From contig JALIGW010000001.1 in assembly GCA_023053685.1 (NCBI GenBank), forward strand, positions 71,445,740 through 71,509,739: a stretch of DNA of 64,000 nt. The letters run 5' to 3'. Below the pieces are notes generated by a model. It saw nothing but the letters and a program-made list of their open reading frames with translations, had not been told where the DNA came from and searched no databases. The translations under genes and the position numbers were made by a program. The stretch's first letter is position 1; every line of letters starts with the position of its first letter. Source of the stretch: Diadophis punctatus similis. Lineage: Eukaryota; Chordata; Lepidosauria; Squamata; Dipsadidae. Of this stretch, positions 11,350 to 23,257 are shown in pieces.

Positions 11350-12357
11350 CCGTATTTTTTGGAGTATAAGATGCACCTTTTTACCCCCAAAAAGAGGGTG
11401 AAAACTTGGGTGCATCTTATACACCGAATGTAGCCCCACCCACCCACCCCCACCATTTGGCCTCTGTCTTCCAGCAATTTATCTGTTTGCAGCAAAGAGG
11501 GAAGAGCCCATAAAGCCAAGCAAGTCACTAGCAGCTTCCCGACCTACAGCTGATTTGCCACATGCTAAAATGAAACTGAAACTGAAACTGCAAAGAGGCA
11601 AATAGCTGGGAGAGACACGCAGATTTTTATTTTTTGCTGAACTGGATGGAAGGGGGTAAGTGAATAATTATAAATGTCCTTAGATTGTTCAAATTATTAG
11701 ACTTATTTTTTAAAGACTGCTTTATTATTGTTCTAGAGCCAGGGGTCTTCAACCTTGGCAATTTTAAGACTTGTGGACTTCAACTCCCAGAATTCCACAG
11801 CCAGCTTTGTTAGCTTTGCTGGCTGTGGAATTCTGGGAGTTGAAGTCCACAAGTCTTAAAGTTGCCAAGGTTGGAGATCCCTGTAAATCTAGACAACTTA
11901 ACAAAATATAGAAGCTTTTTAAAATAAATGCTTGCTCTGAAGAGGCCCAGTGCTATTGTATCTTCTTTTAAATAATAGAGAATAATGTATACTTCCAGAA
12001 ATTTTAATTAATTTTAACAGCTCTGTACAAGTATAGTCTGAAATGTAACAGTGTCCTGTTTAGTATTAGAGTTTAGTTACCTTGGAGTAGATCTATTTAA
12101 ATAATTGGGAGCAGTTACTGTGACTACATTTAAGAAAACTTTCTGGCATAATGTACATTTCTCCAATTCTTTGCTATTTCTATGGGTCAAGCACATATGC
12201 ACAGAAATACACAGCACACAGTGTATATCATCTGTGCTGTTTGCTGTTTGCTGTTTGGCAAATTGCTTGGAGGCAGAGGCCTTTTTCCCTTGTTTTCCTC
12301 CCCAAAAATTAAGGTGCGTCTTATACTTCGGTGCGTCTTATACTCCAAAAAATACGG
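11350..12357. mobile_element. TA-flanked DNA transposon derivative, 1008 bp
   Basis: The left end CCGTATTTTTTGGAGTATAA and the right end TTATACTCCAAAAAATACGG are inverted repeats flanked by TA (11348-11349, 12358-12359). Sub-terminal AGATGCACC and GGTGCGTCTTATAC repeats extend them. No transposase is readable inside. A hAT MITE sits within it at 11740-11883. Confidence 0.8.
11740..11883. mobile_element. palindromic hAT MITE nested in the 11.35-kb element
   Basis: CAGGGGTCTTCAACCTTGGC at the left pairs with GCCAAGGTTGGAGATCCCTG at the right. The inner arms carry GTGGACTTCAACTCCCAGAA and its complement, so the whole 144 bp is a hairpin. The same family occurs at 50778 and 54578. Confidence 0.85.
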
Positions 12358-13109
12358 TAATTGTTCCCACTTCAACATTTTCCAGATAAATATTCTTAGA
12401 CTAACTTTTCTAACATCTAAATGACTTTGTTTACTGTTTTTTAAAGCCAACTGTAACAATGTCAGTACTTCTTTTTAATAAACACAAATCCTTATAGATT
12501 TCTAAAGCTTACAACATAATCTATAGAATTTCTGATTATAAAGTGGATTCAATTTTAAATTCTTAGTTTTTGAGAAAGAGAAGCAGACTAATTAACATGA
12601 CAAAATATTTTTTGTAGGCAAATGTAATATTTCGCATTCAAACTGCTTAACTCTGTATTAGCAAACCTATCATTAGTATTTAAACTATTTTTAAAATAAA
12701 TTCCTACTAAACTAACATTAATCCATCAGTTTCCCCTACAAAGTGAAAATCCAAGAAAAATAGGGCAGCCTTACACCATAGTTCTAGAGCAATGTTTGCA
12801 TGTACACAATTATATTTTTAATTTGTGGTTATTATAAAACAGCCAGTCTGTTGTGATAGGTTGGAAAAGTTACTCAGAAGCTGTATTTTCATGTCAAGTT
12901 CTGGGAAATTCTATAAATTGTTATGAGTAACCATTTGTCAAAAACCCATCAGTCCCATTCATATTCTTTCACTATACTGTAGATATGAGCTTCCAAATTT
13001 CAGCTTGCTTAATATTGAAGGCAAGGTATTCAGCATTGATAAATTCAATTACTTTTTTCTGGCTGAGCAGGAAAGTTTTTAGTAAATTTTTTTAGAACCC
13101 ACCCTTGTC
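12358..13109. other. unique AT-rich intergenic sequence
   Basis: No gene or repeat recognised. Confidence 0.4.
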
Positions 13110-13270
13110 AGGGTTGAAATGAGGGGTTCTTGGTGCTCTCTTATCTTGGCTGTTTTCTTGCAGACATTTCATTACCCAAACTAGGAAACATCATCAGTGC
13201 TCTGATGATGTTCCCTAGTTTGAGTAATGAATTGTCTGCAAGAAAACAACCAAGCTCAGAGAGACCAAGG
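13110..13270. mobile_element. palindromic MITE (TTGGTGCTCTCTGAGCTTG family), copy 1
   Basis: The left arm TTCTTGGTGCTCTC ... TTTCATTACCCAAACTAGG pairs with the right arm CCTAGTTTGAGTAATGAATT ... CTCAGAGAGACCAAGG. ATCATCAGTGC and CTGATGATG lie at the centre. Other copies are at 27354 and 59463. Confidence 0.8.
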
Positions 13271-13561
13271 ATGCCTCAGTCTGTGATTTACCTATAGAAA
13301 AACCCGTAACAATATACTGTATAATTCAGTCATCGTTTTTAATGTTTATTGAAACAATAGAGGTGTTCATGCACAAAATATGCTTTGTTTCCTGCACAGA
13401 ACATAATGATTTACAAGCGCATTGTGATTTGCAAGCTTTGTCATTGATGCCTGATCTATTTATTTTTATATATCTGGTATCACAATGTTTTGCATAAATC
13501 TGGAATCCAAAGCTGTTTTGGATTATACAGACATAGCATGTGATATTTTCAGGCTGCAAAA

Positions 13562-14203
13562 CAGTGGTGGGTTCCTACCGGTGCTGTCCACTCTATAGCA
13601 CCGGTAGTGGCCCGCTGGTGACGTCACAGTACCGGTGCGGTCAGTTGCTGGTGCCTGGGCGCCACCATTTTTTAAAAAACATTTTTTAATTTTTTTAAAA
13701 AAAAATTCTTTTGTGCATGCCCAGAAGCCGAGCTTCCTGCACTGCACATGTGGTGCCTTCCTACCCCACAATGAGTCCAAGCAGGGGAGGATTGCTGAGG
13801 GAGTGCGTGAGACGCTGAAAGAACGGGCGGCAGGAGCTATCTCCATTCCCCTCCCTTCAGCAGTCCGAGAAGCCACGAACGCGCAGTGATGATCCCAGGC
13901 ATTTTCGCACATTCGAGGCTTCTCGAGCTACTGAAGGGAGGGGGAACGGGCAGCAGGAGCCTAGGATCATTGAATGGGGAGAAGTATTCAGGCCGGACGG
14001 AGCCTCCTAGAAGAACCGCTGCCGCGGTCTTGCTGCTCCCGCTGTGGGGGGCTGCATTGCGGGTGGGCAATGCCCCCCTGCTTCTCCGGCCGCTGCCAAG
14101 CTCCCTAGGCCCACGCCCACCCGGTCACATGGCTGGCAAGCCACACCCACAAAATAAGCCACGCCCACAGAGAGGTAGTAAAAAAATTAGGAACCCGCCC
14201 CTG
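13562..14203. mobile_element. hAT-type MITE, 642 bp, TSD CTGCAAAA
   Basis: CAGTGGTGGGTTCCTACCGG at the left and AGGAACCCGCCCCTG at the right are flanked by perfect CTGCAAAA duplications (13554-13561, 14204-14211). The interior has a CCTCCCTTCAGCAGTCCGAG hairpin arm and repeated CCACGCCCAC motifs. Long ORFs here are GC-rich artefacts with no transposase similarity. Confidence 0.9.
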
Positions 14204-14211
14204 CTGCAAAA

Positions 14212-17170
14212 GTCAAGGAGGGCAGCTAGATTCAGAAAAAGTCTTAACTTTTTGTTGCCATTAAGTGATCATTGGACTGAAGAGTCAGGTTCTTTAAATA
14301 TTTACCCCCAAAAAGAAAATTTATCTTGTGGCCTGGTGGCATCCCCTTCCTATTCCTGAAAAAAAAAAAGGATTGTGGTTTCTATATGAAAGAAAGCTAG
14401 ACATAACAGTTCTGAGAATAGTGTATCCTTGCTGGCTGCTATCCATGCTAAATTCAAATTGCTCAGCAAATAACTCTTTGACACTTGAAGTGCTACAGAA
14501 AATCTGCCACAACCATCAAACCAATTTCAAAAGCTTTGCAGCAGAATGTACCACTAGCTACATCACAGAAATATATGGGTGGAAGGGACTTTGGAAGTCA
14601 TCTAGTCTAGCACCTTCCAGAAGCCTCAGATTCCCACCAGATGGCTCTGTTTAAACACTTCTGTGCAGTCCACAGTGCACAAGAGGATGAATGCATACTT
14701 ATGTACGAGAGAATTTATAATGCAGAGGGTACATGGATGGATGTAGTGACACAAACACCACAGCCAATACTCCAAAAGCTAGCCAACCACACTGAATCTG
14801 AGTTTTGAATTCATTCAAAATTCTTTTTTAAAAAATCCAAAGATAGAGTCAAACCAAAGTAAACTGTTTGTCTATAACTTCAGAAAAAACAATGACTGAA
14901 CTACGTTGATGATAATTTGCTGTGTTTAGCTATTGTGGAGCTATCAGAGTGCCTTGTGAATCACAATAATTACAGTCACTGATTTCATACAGAAAGACTT
15001 CCTGAATCTCCATCAAGAAAGCAGACTGGGGGTTCTGGTGTTAGGACAGATGGAGCCCAGCATGGTTCTGATGTAGCATCTGCCTCCTCTTCACATTCCT
15101 TCATCTTCGTGGAGGGGAATGGGTTGGCTGTTTGAAATGTCAACACCATCCTATGTTTTGCTGTTGTGGGGAAAGAGTTCCTCTTCTGGCAACCCTCCCC
15201 TGATCTTGTCCACAATAGTACAAAGTAGAAGGCACCACTGCTGGTTCAGTAGGCAAGGTACCAAAACCCAGTTTCCTCACTGGCTTTTGATTCCCCCCCG
15301 CCCACTCTTTTGACAATAAATCTTGGCTTGGCTCACCTTCTGACCGGCCTTGCTTTCTCATCCATGGTTTATTCAGTGGGTTTTTAATGAGATATTTCTT
15401 ATCTTCCTGGATACATTATTCTAGATTAAATTGGCTCATTCATTTTGTATAATATTTAAAAGTAAAAAAAAAATATCATGATGAGCATTTTTTTCTATTA
15501 TGGCCTTTAGAAAAGAATTTCTTTCCTGAGGCCTGGCTATAAAGTAATAATCTCATGAAAAATTGTTTTACAAATGAACCTCACATCTTCATAGTCTATT
15601 TTCATGATTAACCAAGAAAAAAATATTAAGAGCCTTCAGGCCAATATATAGTAAACATACATGCTGCTCGATACCAAGTCATTGATTTAGGCATGAATTG
15701 TTTGGTTTTTGCTTTGGCCAGTATATATTGAGGAAACTGTTATGACAATACCCATGCAGGAGACTGCACTGAAAATAAACCATATTTATGAAATAACTTT
15801 ATTCAAGAACTATTGTGAATATATACAGAAGGACCAAGCTATATTATAAGAAGTCCAGTTTAGAATTGTTCTCCTTAATTCTTACGTAGGCACTATAAAG
15901 ATCATTTTAATAAATACAGTACATGACTTTTTAATCAACTCCAAATATACTCAAATTAAAAACTCCTTGAAAGATTATACAATTAATTGCATTGATTTCT
16001 TCATCTCAGACTTATAGGTATGAGACAATAATTCATCACTTTAATTTGACAGAATCCTTGCTCTAAACTTTATAAAATAATGTTCCATTTCATCCCTTTT
16101 TATCCTTTTAATGACTTTTCTTTAATCCTTGTCATGAAAATATCATCTTTGTGAAGGGCACTTTTCAGAATATTTAATATACAACTTATCTCATTCAAAA
16201 CATAATCACACATTTAAGCCTTGTGTATTATTTATATTGGACTTATTTTGAATTTTTAACATTTGACTTTATTATATAAAACTATTTATTTGTTTGTTTA
16301 TTATATCCTGCCATTATTATTTTTATAAATAACTCAAGGTAGTGAACACACACCTAATCTTTTATAACTTCAACATTCATTGTCATAATTAAAGAAAAAG
16401 GAGAAAAGCCCAGAAAATTATATTTTGACTAATATGATCAAACCAACTTCCCCAAAATGGTCCATGTTGTAAGTTTACAACAATATGATTTTGTTTGTTT
16501 CTTTTTTAACACCTCCATTCCTTTGGCCATAAAAGATACATCTGTTAATAGGGCAGGTACAGAGGCAGGCAGATTATCATTTGTGATAATCTGGATCATT
16601 TTTGCTTATTCATTTACTGTTATAAATTTTAATGTCAATCCTACCTCAGCAAAATATACCTTTCATAATTGAATAATTACCACATTAACATGGGATTTAA
16701 AGAATAGGTTGATATGGATGTTGCATTTTGTTTATCATCCAATAAATAACGGATTCCACTATCAACATGTTTTCAGTGGGGTGCTAAATTAGAAAATAAT
16801 GCTGAGGGACCCCTTGCTTAGGGGTTTGAACTTTATAAGCCAGGACAGTTAGGAAATCCTCATGCCATTTTTTAAGAGACAAATAAACCCACTTTTTGCA
16901 GTGGTCAGAATCACTATTTTGAAAACAATAGAAACAGAATTTAGAAGTGGCAGGAACTGTATGTGTGTGTGATACCTTCTGTTGTCAAACAGTAGAGAGG
17001 TCTAAACTCATAAAATCACATGGCTACCCTGTTCAGTAACTAGATGTGGAAAAAAATTTCCTCTAAAGCTCTGTTTGGATAGGTAATTGTAACCAAGGTT
17101 GAAGGATTCTGAGCCATCTGCTGACTAGAAACATTTTGGAGCAACCCTCAGTTATAATTAAAGTAAAATG
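14212..17170. other. intergenic sequence, mostly unique
   Basis: AT-rich with no gene. Positions about 14575-14650 (GGTGGAAGGGACTTTGGAAG, then TCATCTAGTCTAGCACC) match the reversed 3' end of CR1-type LINEs and are a short remnant. I see nothing else supportable. Confidence 0.45.
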
Positions 17171-17178
17171 GTCTAGAG

Positions 17179-17295
17179 CAGGACTGTCAAACTCGCGGGC
17201 CGTGGGCCAGATTTATCACGCACTGGCCACGCCCAGTTTAGTGAAGGAGAAATAGTCCCAATACGTCACATGTCGGCACGAGTTTGACACCCCTG
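17179..17295. mobile_element. hAT-type MITE, 117 bp, TSD GTCTAGAG
   Basis: CAGGACTGTCAAACTCGCGG at the left and GAGTTTGACACCCCTG at the right, with perfect 8-bp duplications GTCTAGAG at 17171-17178 and 17296-17303. The outer element at 39545-40015 is the same family. Confidence 0.9.
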
Positions 17296-17303
17296 GTCTA
17301 GAG

Positions 17304-18535
17304 TGTTACAGGAATTCTCATAGAGGGAAAAATATGAAAAACAAATAATTTACCCATATACTTTATCCCTAGATTGACATTTATTTTATGTGAACTGTTT
17401 ATCAGAGGAAAAAGATAGCTCTGCTTCAATACTTTAGTTACTTGAGATAAGCCTTACCAATTTCCCAAACAAGAGTTCCTTGCATTGCTTAGACCAGCTA
17501 TGGTCTTGTGTTTTCTAGTGCGCCTGTGGGAAATGTAATTTGCAAAAGCAAGTTGCTGCAAACTATATCTACCTTGTATTTGAGCAATGCACTTTAATTT
17601 CCAAAGGTGGAATACAAGGCAATTGCTGCATGCTTATGTAATTCAGTTTTATGATATGACTTTGATGAATGCCTATGCACCTGTAACTGCTTTATTACAA
17701 GAACATTCAATGTTTTATATTCCTCTTTTTTTAAAAAAAGTATATATTGCCTGATTCCATAATTGTTCTGTTGTCTGCATAAAATACAAGCAACCAAGCA
17801 ACATGTGATGTTAAGAACATAATAATTACAGTAGTTAACGTCAATCCATTACAAGATCTAGATGTCAAAAGACTTTAGAGGCAGATAAGAGACAATATAC
17901 AGTAATAGGAAGCCCATTTCAGTAGATAGTGGGCTTGGTTATACATGAGTCAGTAATCAGTATGTGTTCGTTGCACAATGTACATATGGAGTTAGAGGCC
18001 TTAGCAAATCCTGGAGACACTTGCATAATTCAATAGGGCTTTGAATAAATTAGTGTTGGCAGAATCATAAGGGTAATTATAAAAATATGGGATTTCTAGA
18101 ATAATCCCAAATACAGTGCAATTCTTTTTTTTTCTTTTGAGATTTGCTGGTGGAAGTCAATTTTGTCTTCAAAAACGGAAGTGTATAAAGCCAGCATTCC
18201 CCATGGTTGTGCCCTGCAGATATACCGTATTAGGATTCAGATTCTGCAAGGCTGGTCTGGCTAAGAACCCTGAGTTGTAGTCTAAATCTATGAGGGGAAC
18301 TATATATTTGAGAACAGCTAATTTAAGTAATATTCTTCAGTGTTGTCATTCATGCAGGGCGCGGTGGCTATTTTTCTTGGCATTGTAAACAGTACATACT
18401 CAACAATATGATGAACATTAAACTGAAATGCATACTAGAACATTTGCTAAAATTATTTTTATTTCATTGTTGCCAAAAGATAATCCCAAATCAAGGTAGG
18501 CTTTCTTATGGTGAGGAACTCTTGAAAATATTAAG
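17304..18535. other. unique intergenic sequence
   Basis: No gene or clear repeat seen. Confidence 0.4.
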
Positions 18536-18785
18536 CATTTTATTTATTATTTATTTATTATTTGGTTCTTCTATGCCGCCCTTCTCCCGAGGGGACTCAG
18601 GGCGGCATACAACGTTGTGCAAGAACACTGAACAATAAACAATGATTAAAAACAATGTTAAAAGAATTTAAAAAGTTTAAAAAATTGTTCACCACCAAAC
18701 ATACCGAGGGAGAGCTCAGATGGAACTAGTCTCAACCCCCTGCCTGCAGGAAGAGCCATGTCTTGACGGCTTTTAAATTTAAATA
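18536..18785 (-). repeat. L2-like LINE 3' end
   Basis: A (TTTATTA)-type tail leads into CTATGCCGCCCTTCTCCCGA and GGGGACTCAGGGCGGCATAC. This is the reversed 3' terminus of a common squamate LINE that I assign to L2 with moderate confidence. Similar fragments are at 31.1 and 57.5 kb. Confidence 0.6.
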
Positions 18786-18957
18786 CATTCTGTAGGATCC
18801 AAACTATTGTTTAGGTTGACCATTAATTTGGGGTTTCTGTCACCAAACATCAGCCTTAGGAGCAATGACTGGCTGCGAAGTGGGCCATTGTTTAGAGCAG
18901 AATTCCCTATTTTGAATCTCTCAGTTTCTTGGAGAACTCCTACCATCTCATTTAATA

Positions 18958-19022
18958 TTGTAAACCGCCCAGAGATACCCTGTGGTAAGATGGTCGGCCA
19001 ATAAATTGGACAAATAAATAAA
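18958..19022 (+). repeat. short L2-like LINE tail
   Basis: TGTAAACCGCCCAGAGATAC followed by AATAAATTGGACAAATAAAT, a typical 3' tail with an AAATA-type ending. Confidence 0.5.
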
Positions 19023-19764
19023 GAAATCTCCAGCACAATCCAAATGGGTTAGGAGTGAAGAGAGAGATAATTCAACTTCTCTGGGGAAAATCACATTGGG
19101 AAAACTGATTTCAATGTTACTAAATGTAACCAAAGATAAAATACTTGATTATTTGTTTGAACCTAAATGGGAATACCAAAGGGATGGATTGATATAGAAA
19201 TCTCTTTTTATCGTATTTCATATTTTAAAATCATTAATTTAAATCTCCATAAAATTAGAATTCGTGTTTGAAAGAAACTTCATGTTATATTTATAATGCT
19301 AATTATAAGTTATACTTACAAGGCATACCAAGTTGTCAATTATATAACACTAATGAAATTATTGTATATTGCATTGATTTAAAGCTGTGTAAATATTACT
19401 TTTTAATGCAATTATTAGTTTTTCCTCATAATTTTATTATATAAAATTCCTGATATTACCCAGAATGTATTTCTCATAGCATGTTTGATTCTTTGTTTTA
19501 TTTTCAGGTGCAAATTTTCAGGCTAAGCCGACTAACTTTTTATTTCCCAGAAATAAAAGCAAAATGTTTCAGTATATTTCAATGCCTTCTCTGTCACTGC
19601 CAACATCTCACAGTGTTACAGCTGAATCTTATCAGAAACTGTGTAGAGGTATTGTTAAAAGGCATAGTGTTTTGTGCTATAAAATACACCAGCAAGGATG
19701 AGAGCGCTGGGAATAAAGTAAAATTGATGGAAGAATTGTTTTTGTTACATATATATATATATCT
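19023..19764. other. unique AT-rich intergenic sequence
   Basis: No gene recognised. It ends in a short (TA)n tract that is the target of the next MITE. Confidence 0.4.
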
Positions 19765-20408
19765 CAGTGGTGGGTTTCAAAAATTTTCGCTACTGGTTCG
19801 GTGGGCGTAGCTAGATAGCCATGTGACTGAGTAGGCATGGCCAACTTGATGTCACTCACACCCATGCCTACTCAGTCACACCTAGCCACAACCACAGGAA
19901 AAGGTAGGATTTTTTTTTGCAATTTCCACCTACCTACCCCTGCCCTCCCTTCGCCAGTCATCCCCGTTTCCCCTCCTTTAGCGGCCCTAGCCCCAGTTCC
20001 TCCCCCACCACCGCCTCTTTGTTTGGGCTGCTTACCTTCCGCGGCGGCTGGTCCAGAGTCTGGAAGGCAAGCTGACTGGAGTTTTCGGCAGCCCCCAGCC
20101 AGCCACCGCTGCTGGAAAGCGGCTGGCAAAGAAGCCTCCCTGGCTGCTGAAAAGTACCAGAGGTTGCGAAAAAAGCTGCTGCCATGCCGTTGCCGCCATG
20201 TTCTTCGCACATGTGCATCCCATTGGACTTGTAAGGCAATGGAATGCGCATGCACGAAGAACGTGGCAGCGACAAACGTGGCGGCGGGGCGAGCGAGCTA
20301 CGACTGGGGGACCAGTTCAGGGGCGTGGCTAGCCGGTTCAGCAACCTTGGCCAAATTTCCGCCAACGGTTCGCGTGAACCAGTGCGAACCAGCTGAATAC
20401 CACCTCTG
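19765..20408. mobile_element. hAT-type MITE, 644 bp, in a (TA)n tract
   Basis: CAGTGGTGGGTTTCAAAAAT at the left and GAATACCACCTCTG at the right, with TACTGGTTCGGTGGGCG and AACGGTTCGCGTGAACCAG inside the ends. Both flanks are (TA)n, so the target duplication cannot be read. The 190-residue Pro/Ala-rich ORF inside is not a gene. Confidence 0.75.
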
Positions 20409-20446
20409 ATTATATATATATTATACCGTATATACATATACATATT

Positions 20447-20483
<37 letters not shown>

Positions 20484-20512
20484 CATACATACATACATAC
20501 ATACATACAATC
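20409..20512. repeat. compound (TA)n / (CA)n / (TACA)n microsatellite
   Basis: TATATATA passes into CATACATACATA, then about 12 CA units, then CATACATACATA again. Confidence 0.9.
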
Positions 20513-20774
20513 CAGAAGTACAAATTGACTTACATAGGGGCCTCCATTTTATGCCCATAGCAACAACCATATAAGGTAGGTTGAGACCATGATTAGCTCA
20601 GTCAGACAGCTATGAAGGAAGTCTAGATCTTGAAGGAGATCTCAACCCCTCAGTAGCAAGGCAAAGTGAGAAGTGAAATTGACAGAATTTGGTCAGTTTC
20701 ATCTTTCTTTTCAGATTTGATGATGATTAGAACAATAAAAAGGGACAAAAAAATTAATGTACAATAATGATAAT

Positions 20775-21115
20775 AATAAAAAGTAAAGGTTTCCCTATCA
20801 GTTGTGTCTGGTTCTAGGGCACGGTGCTCATTTCTGTTTCTTGGCCGAGGGAGCCAGCGTTGTCCAAAGTTGTTTTCCGTGGTCATATGGCCAGCATGGC
20901 TATAAGCCAAAGGCTCATGGGACACTGTTACCTTCCCATTGAAGTGGTACCTATTAATTTACTTACATTTGCATGCTTTTGAAGTGCTAGGTGGGCAGGA
21001 GCTGGAGAAAGTAACGGGAGCTCACCCCATTGCATGGAGTTTGGGTCTCAAACCCAGGCTGTCAGCTTTCCAGCTGACAAGCACAGTGTCTTTAACCACT
21101 GAGCCATCGTGCCCC
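20775..21115 (-). repeat. tRNA-derived squamate SINE, second family
   Basis: Reversed copy: the right end is the complement of a tRNA-like head (TTAACCACTGAGCCATCGTG). The body includes TTTCCGTGGTCATATGGCCA and AACGGGAGCTCACCCC, and the left end AAAGTAAAGGTTTCCC. It is distinct from the Sauria SINEs because it lacks the TAAGTGCTATTGC tail. Confidence 0.75.
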
Positions 21116-22623
21116 ATACTGTACAAGAACATAGCGCAATAAAAACTGATTCAAAACCTCTCCTTGACAGAAAAGAAGCCAGGACTGCTGCTTGGTTTTT
21201 AAATTCTTTCCTTTTTCTGTGCAATAGGAATAAGTCCTTTTGTTGCTACTGCACGTACGTAGCACTTCTGAGGTCTCTTCTTCACAGTGGTGAAGTTGAT
21301 TACACTTTCAAATGACTTGCAGATGTTCTATGCATCTTCCTAATATTGGTATCATGCATTCATTTTATTTTCTGTAACTGAAGTGCTCATGAAAAAAATC
21401 CAATGAATGGTTCCCATCTTCTAGAACTCATTTAACTTAAAATGTGTATTTCTGATCTGTTATCTCTGTGATACAGAAGCAAAAAGAGAACTTCAACTCC
21501 CAGTAATTTCACCAGTGTAGCCAATGCTTAGCACTACTATTCAACAAAATCATGCAGGTCGCAAACTTCCTCCTTACTACGTGGCCTTCTTTCCCATTAA
21601 TAAAAAATACAGCCGGGGACCTCCAACAAAATTTTATCCAAAACAGAAGTAATAAACACATGCACACATGCAGATGTGGAGGATCTGAAAAAATAAATCT
21701 CATAAGAGAAACATGGAAAGCCAGTAGAAGGAGAATGAAATTATGGAAAAAATTGTGATTGGTTTATGCTTTTTATTGAGCTCTTGACAACTATTCCTTC
21801 AAATTTACAATTTTCTCCAAAATGCTAGCTGAGATATCTTAATCACACACTCTATACAGCTGGATTTTATTAAATTCCATTTCTGTTTCTACAGAATTTA
21901 GCATTCTTTGGCTTCCTCCATGTTTACACATAAACTAATTGCCATCAAAACGATGGAGCCTTCCTTTTTCTTTCTTTCTTTCTTTGTAAAAAATAACCCA
22001 TCCGTTAAAAATGCTTCAAGCAATTAACACATAAGAGTGATATAATTTTCTTTTCAAGTCATGTATACCTATATACATAAACCCAAAGACGATTGATGGA
22101 AAATCATAGTGGAAATAAGGGACTTGGTTTTTGCCGTCATACTGTATAGTGCTATCTTATTGCACAAGTTTGCAAAAAAGTCAGCCCAGCTCAGTGAAAT
22201 CTTATTTTGAAGTAAGTGCGTATAGAACAGCAGCTTTAATCTTTTCAAGATCAAATGCAGTAGTGTTAGATAAATGTGTCACTTTTTTCTTTTCTGCTCG
22301 TTTGTTTGAACTTCCAGTGACAGGCTGACTCACAGACAATAAGCAAGGCATTCTTTCCTGAGCCAGTGGAACAACTACAGAACATTGTTTTAAGCCTTGG
22401 ACTTTACAATGTGCTTGGGGCCCCTTTGTAGGTGCTATATCTATAGCTTTAATTGCAAAGCATACAACTAACACTTTTTGCTATTCCAGGAGTTCTTGAT
22501 AAAAGAATGTAGAACAAAAGGAAAAAAGGTTATTCTGAATAGGCAGCTTTGCATTTTAATTTCACTTCACTAATGGCATCATATGACTGCTAAAAATATA
22601 TAGAATTGTTTCTGCTGGTTTGA
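21116..22623. other. unique intergenic sequence
   Basis: No gene recognised. There is a short (TTTC)n tract near 21969. ORFs here lack family similarity. Confidence 0.4.
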
Positions 22624-22849
22624 GATTAAATTAAGGTGACCAGATTTTAACATTGGTAAAGAGGGACACCATTGACCTGGGGGGGGGTTTTCCTGATGGG
22701 GGGTGGGTTCCTGATTAAAAATTTGGTCTATATAGAGCAACAATAATTTTCATAGAATGCAAAAATAGTATTGTAATATTTTTTTAAAAATTTCAACCTA
22801 AGTACAATTTACAAATATAATACATTAAAAAAGTATGTATAGTATTATT

Positions 22850-23200
22850 TTATTCTTTGGCATATTTCTCATTTGAGTGAATTTTTTTTAGTAGATTGCT
22901 GTCGTTGTTTAAAAGGTCATGAAATTTTTCACAAGAATTTGTTAAATTATATTTCAGACATAAAATGGCTTTCAAAGTCTCAACACTTAATTGTGATTTT
23001 TCTGATGTCCACACTTTATTTACCGTAGAAAAAACGCGTTCAGTCGCAGCATTAGTTCCTGGTAAGGACAGCGCGAATTCCACAATTTTTAGTGCATTAT
23101 TGTATGGAACATGGTTTGTTTCAAAATGATGAAATATTTCTAACCATTTGTTCTCTATTGTGATTTTTGCTGATGCCCAAGATTTAACCTTTTCCTTATG
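22850..23200 (-). pseudogene. hAT transposase, C-terminal dimerisation-domain remnant
   Basis: The minus strand encodes WLEIFHHFETNH, then FALSLPGTNAATERVFSTVN, then LSVETLKAILCLKYN and a stop at 22850. The A-T-E-R-V-F-S pattern is the conserved core of the hAT C-terminal dimerisation region. The upstream part of the gene is cut off where the CR1 tail begins (about 23200). The ORF's first 20 or so residues, from 23248 down, come from CR1 sequence and are not transposase. Confidence 0.85.
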
Positions 23201-23202
23201 CA

Positions 23203-23257
23203 TATGCACCAAGACAAATTCCTTGTGTGTCCAATCACACTTGGCCAATAAAGAATT
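23203..23257 (+). repeat. CR1/L3 LINE 3' terminus seeding the ATTCT array
   Basis: GCATATGCACCAAGACAAAT, then CACTTGGCCAATAAAGAATT, is the same terminus as at 5.5 kb. It leads directly into TCTATTC repeats. It interrupts the hAT transposase. Confidence 0.85.

Noticed and set aside
13523..14359. ORFs of 77-157 codons at 13.5-14.4 kb, with similar ones at 29.6-30.5 and 37.1-37.5 kb
   Set aside because: They repeat because the same MITE family is present three times. None resembles a transposase.
19837..20506. ORFs of 127-190 codons (Pro/Ala/Arg-rich and a Tyr/Val/Cys repeat)
   Set aside because: They fall inside a non-autonomous hAT MITE and the adjoining microsatellite.
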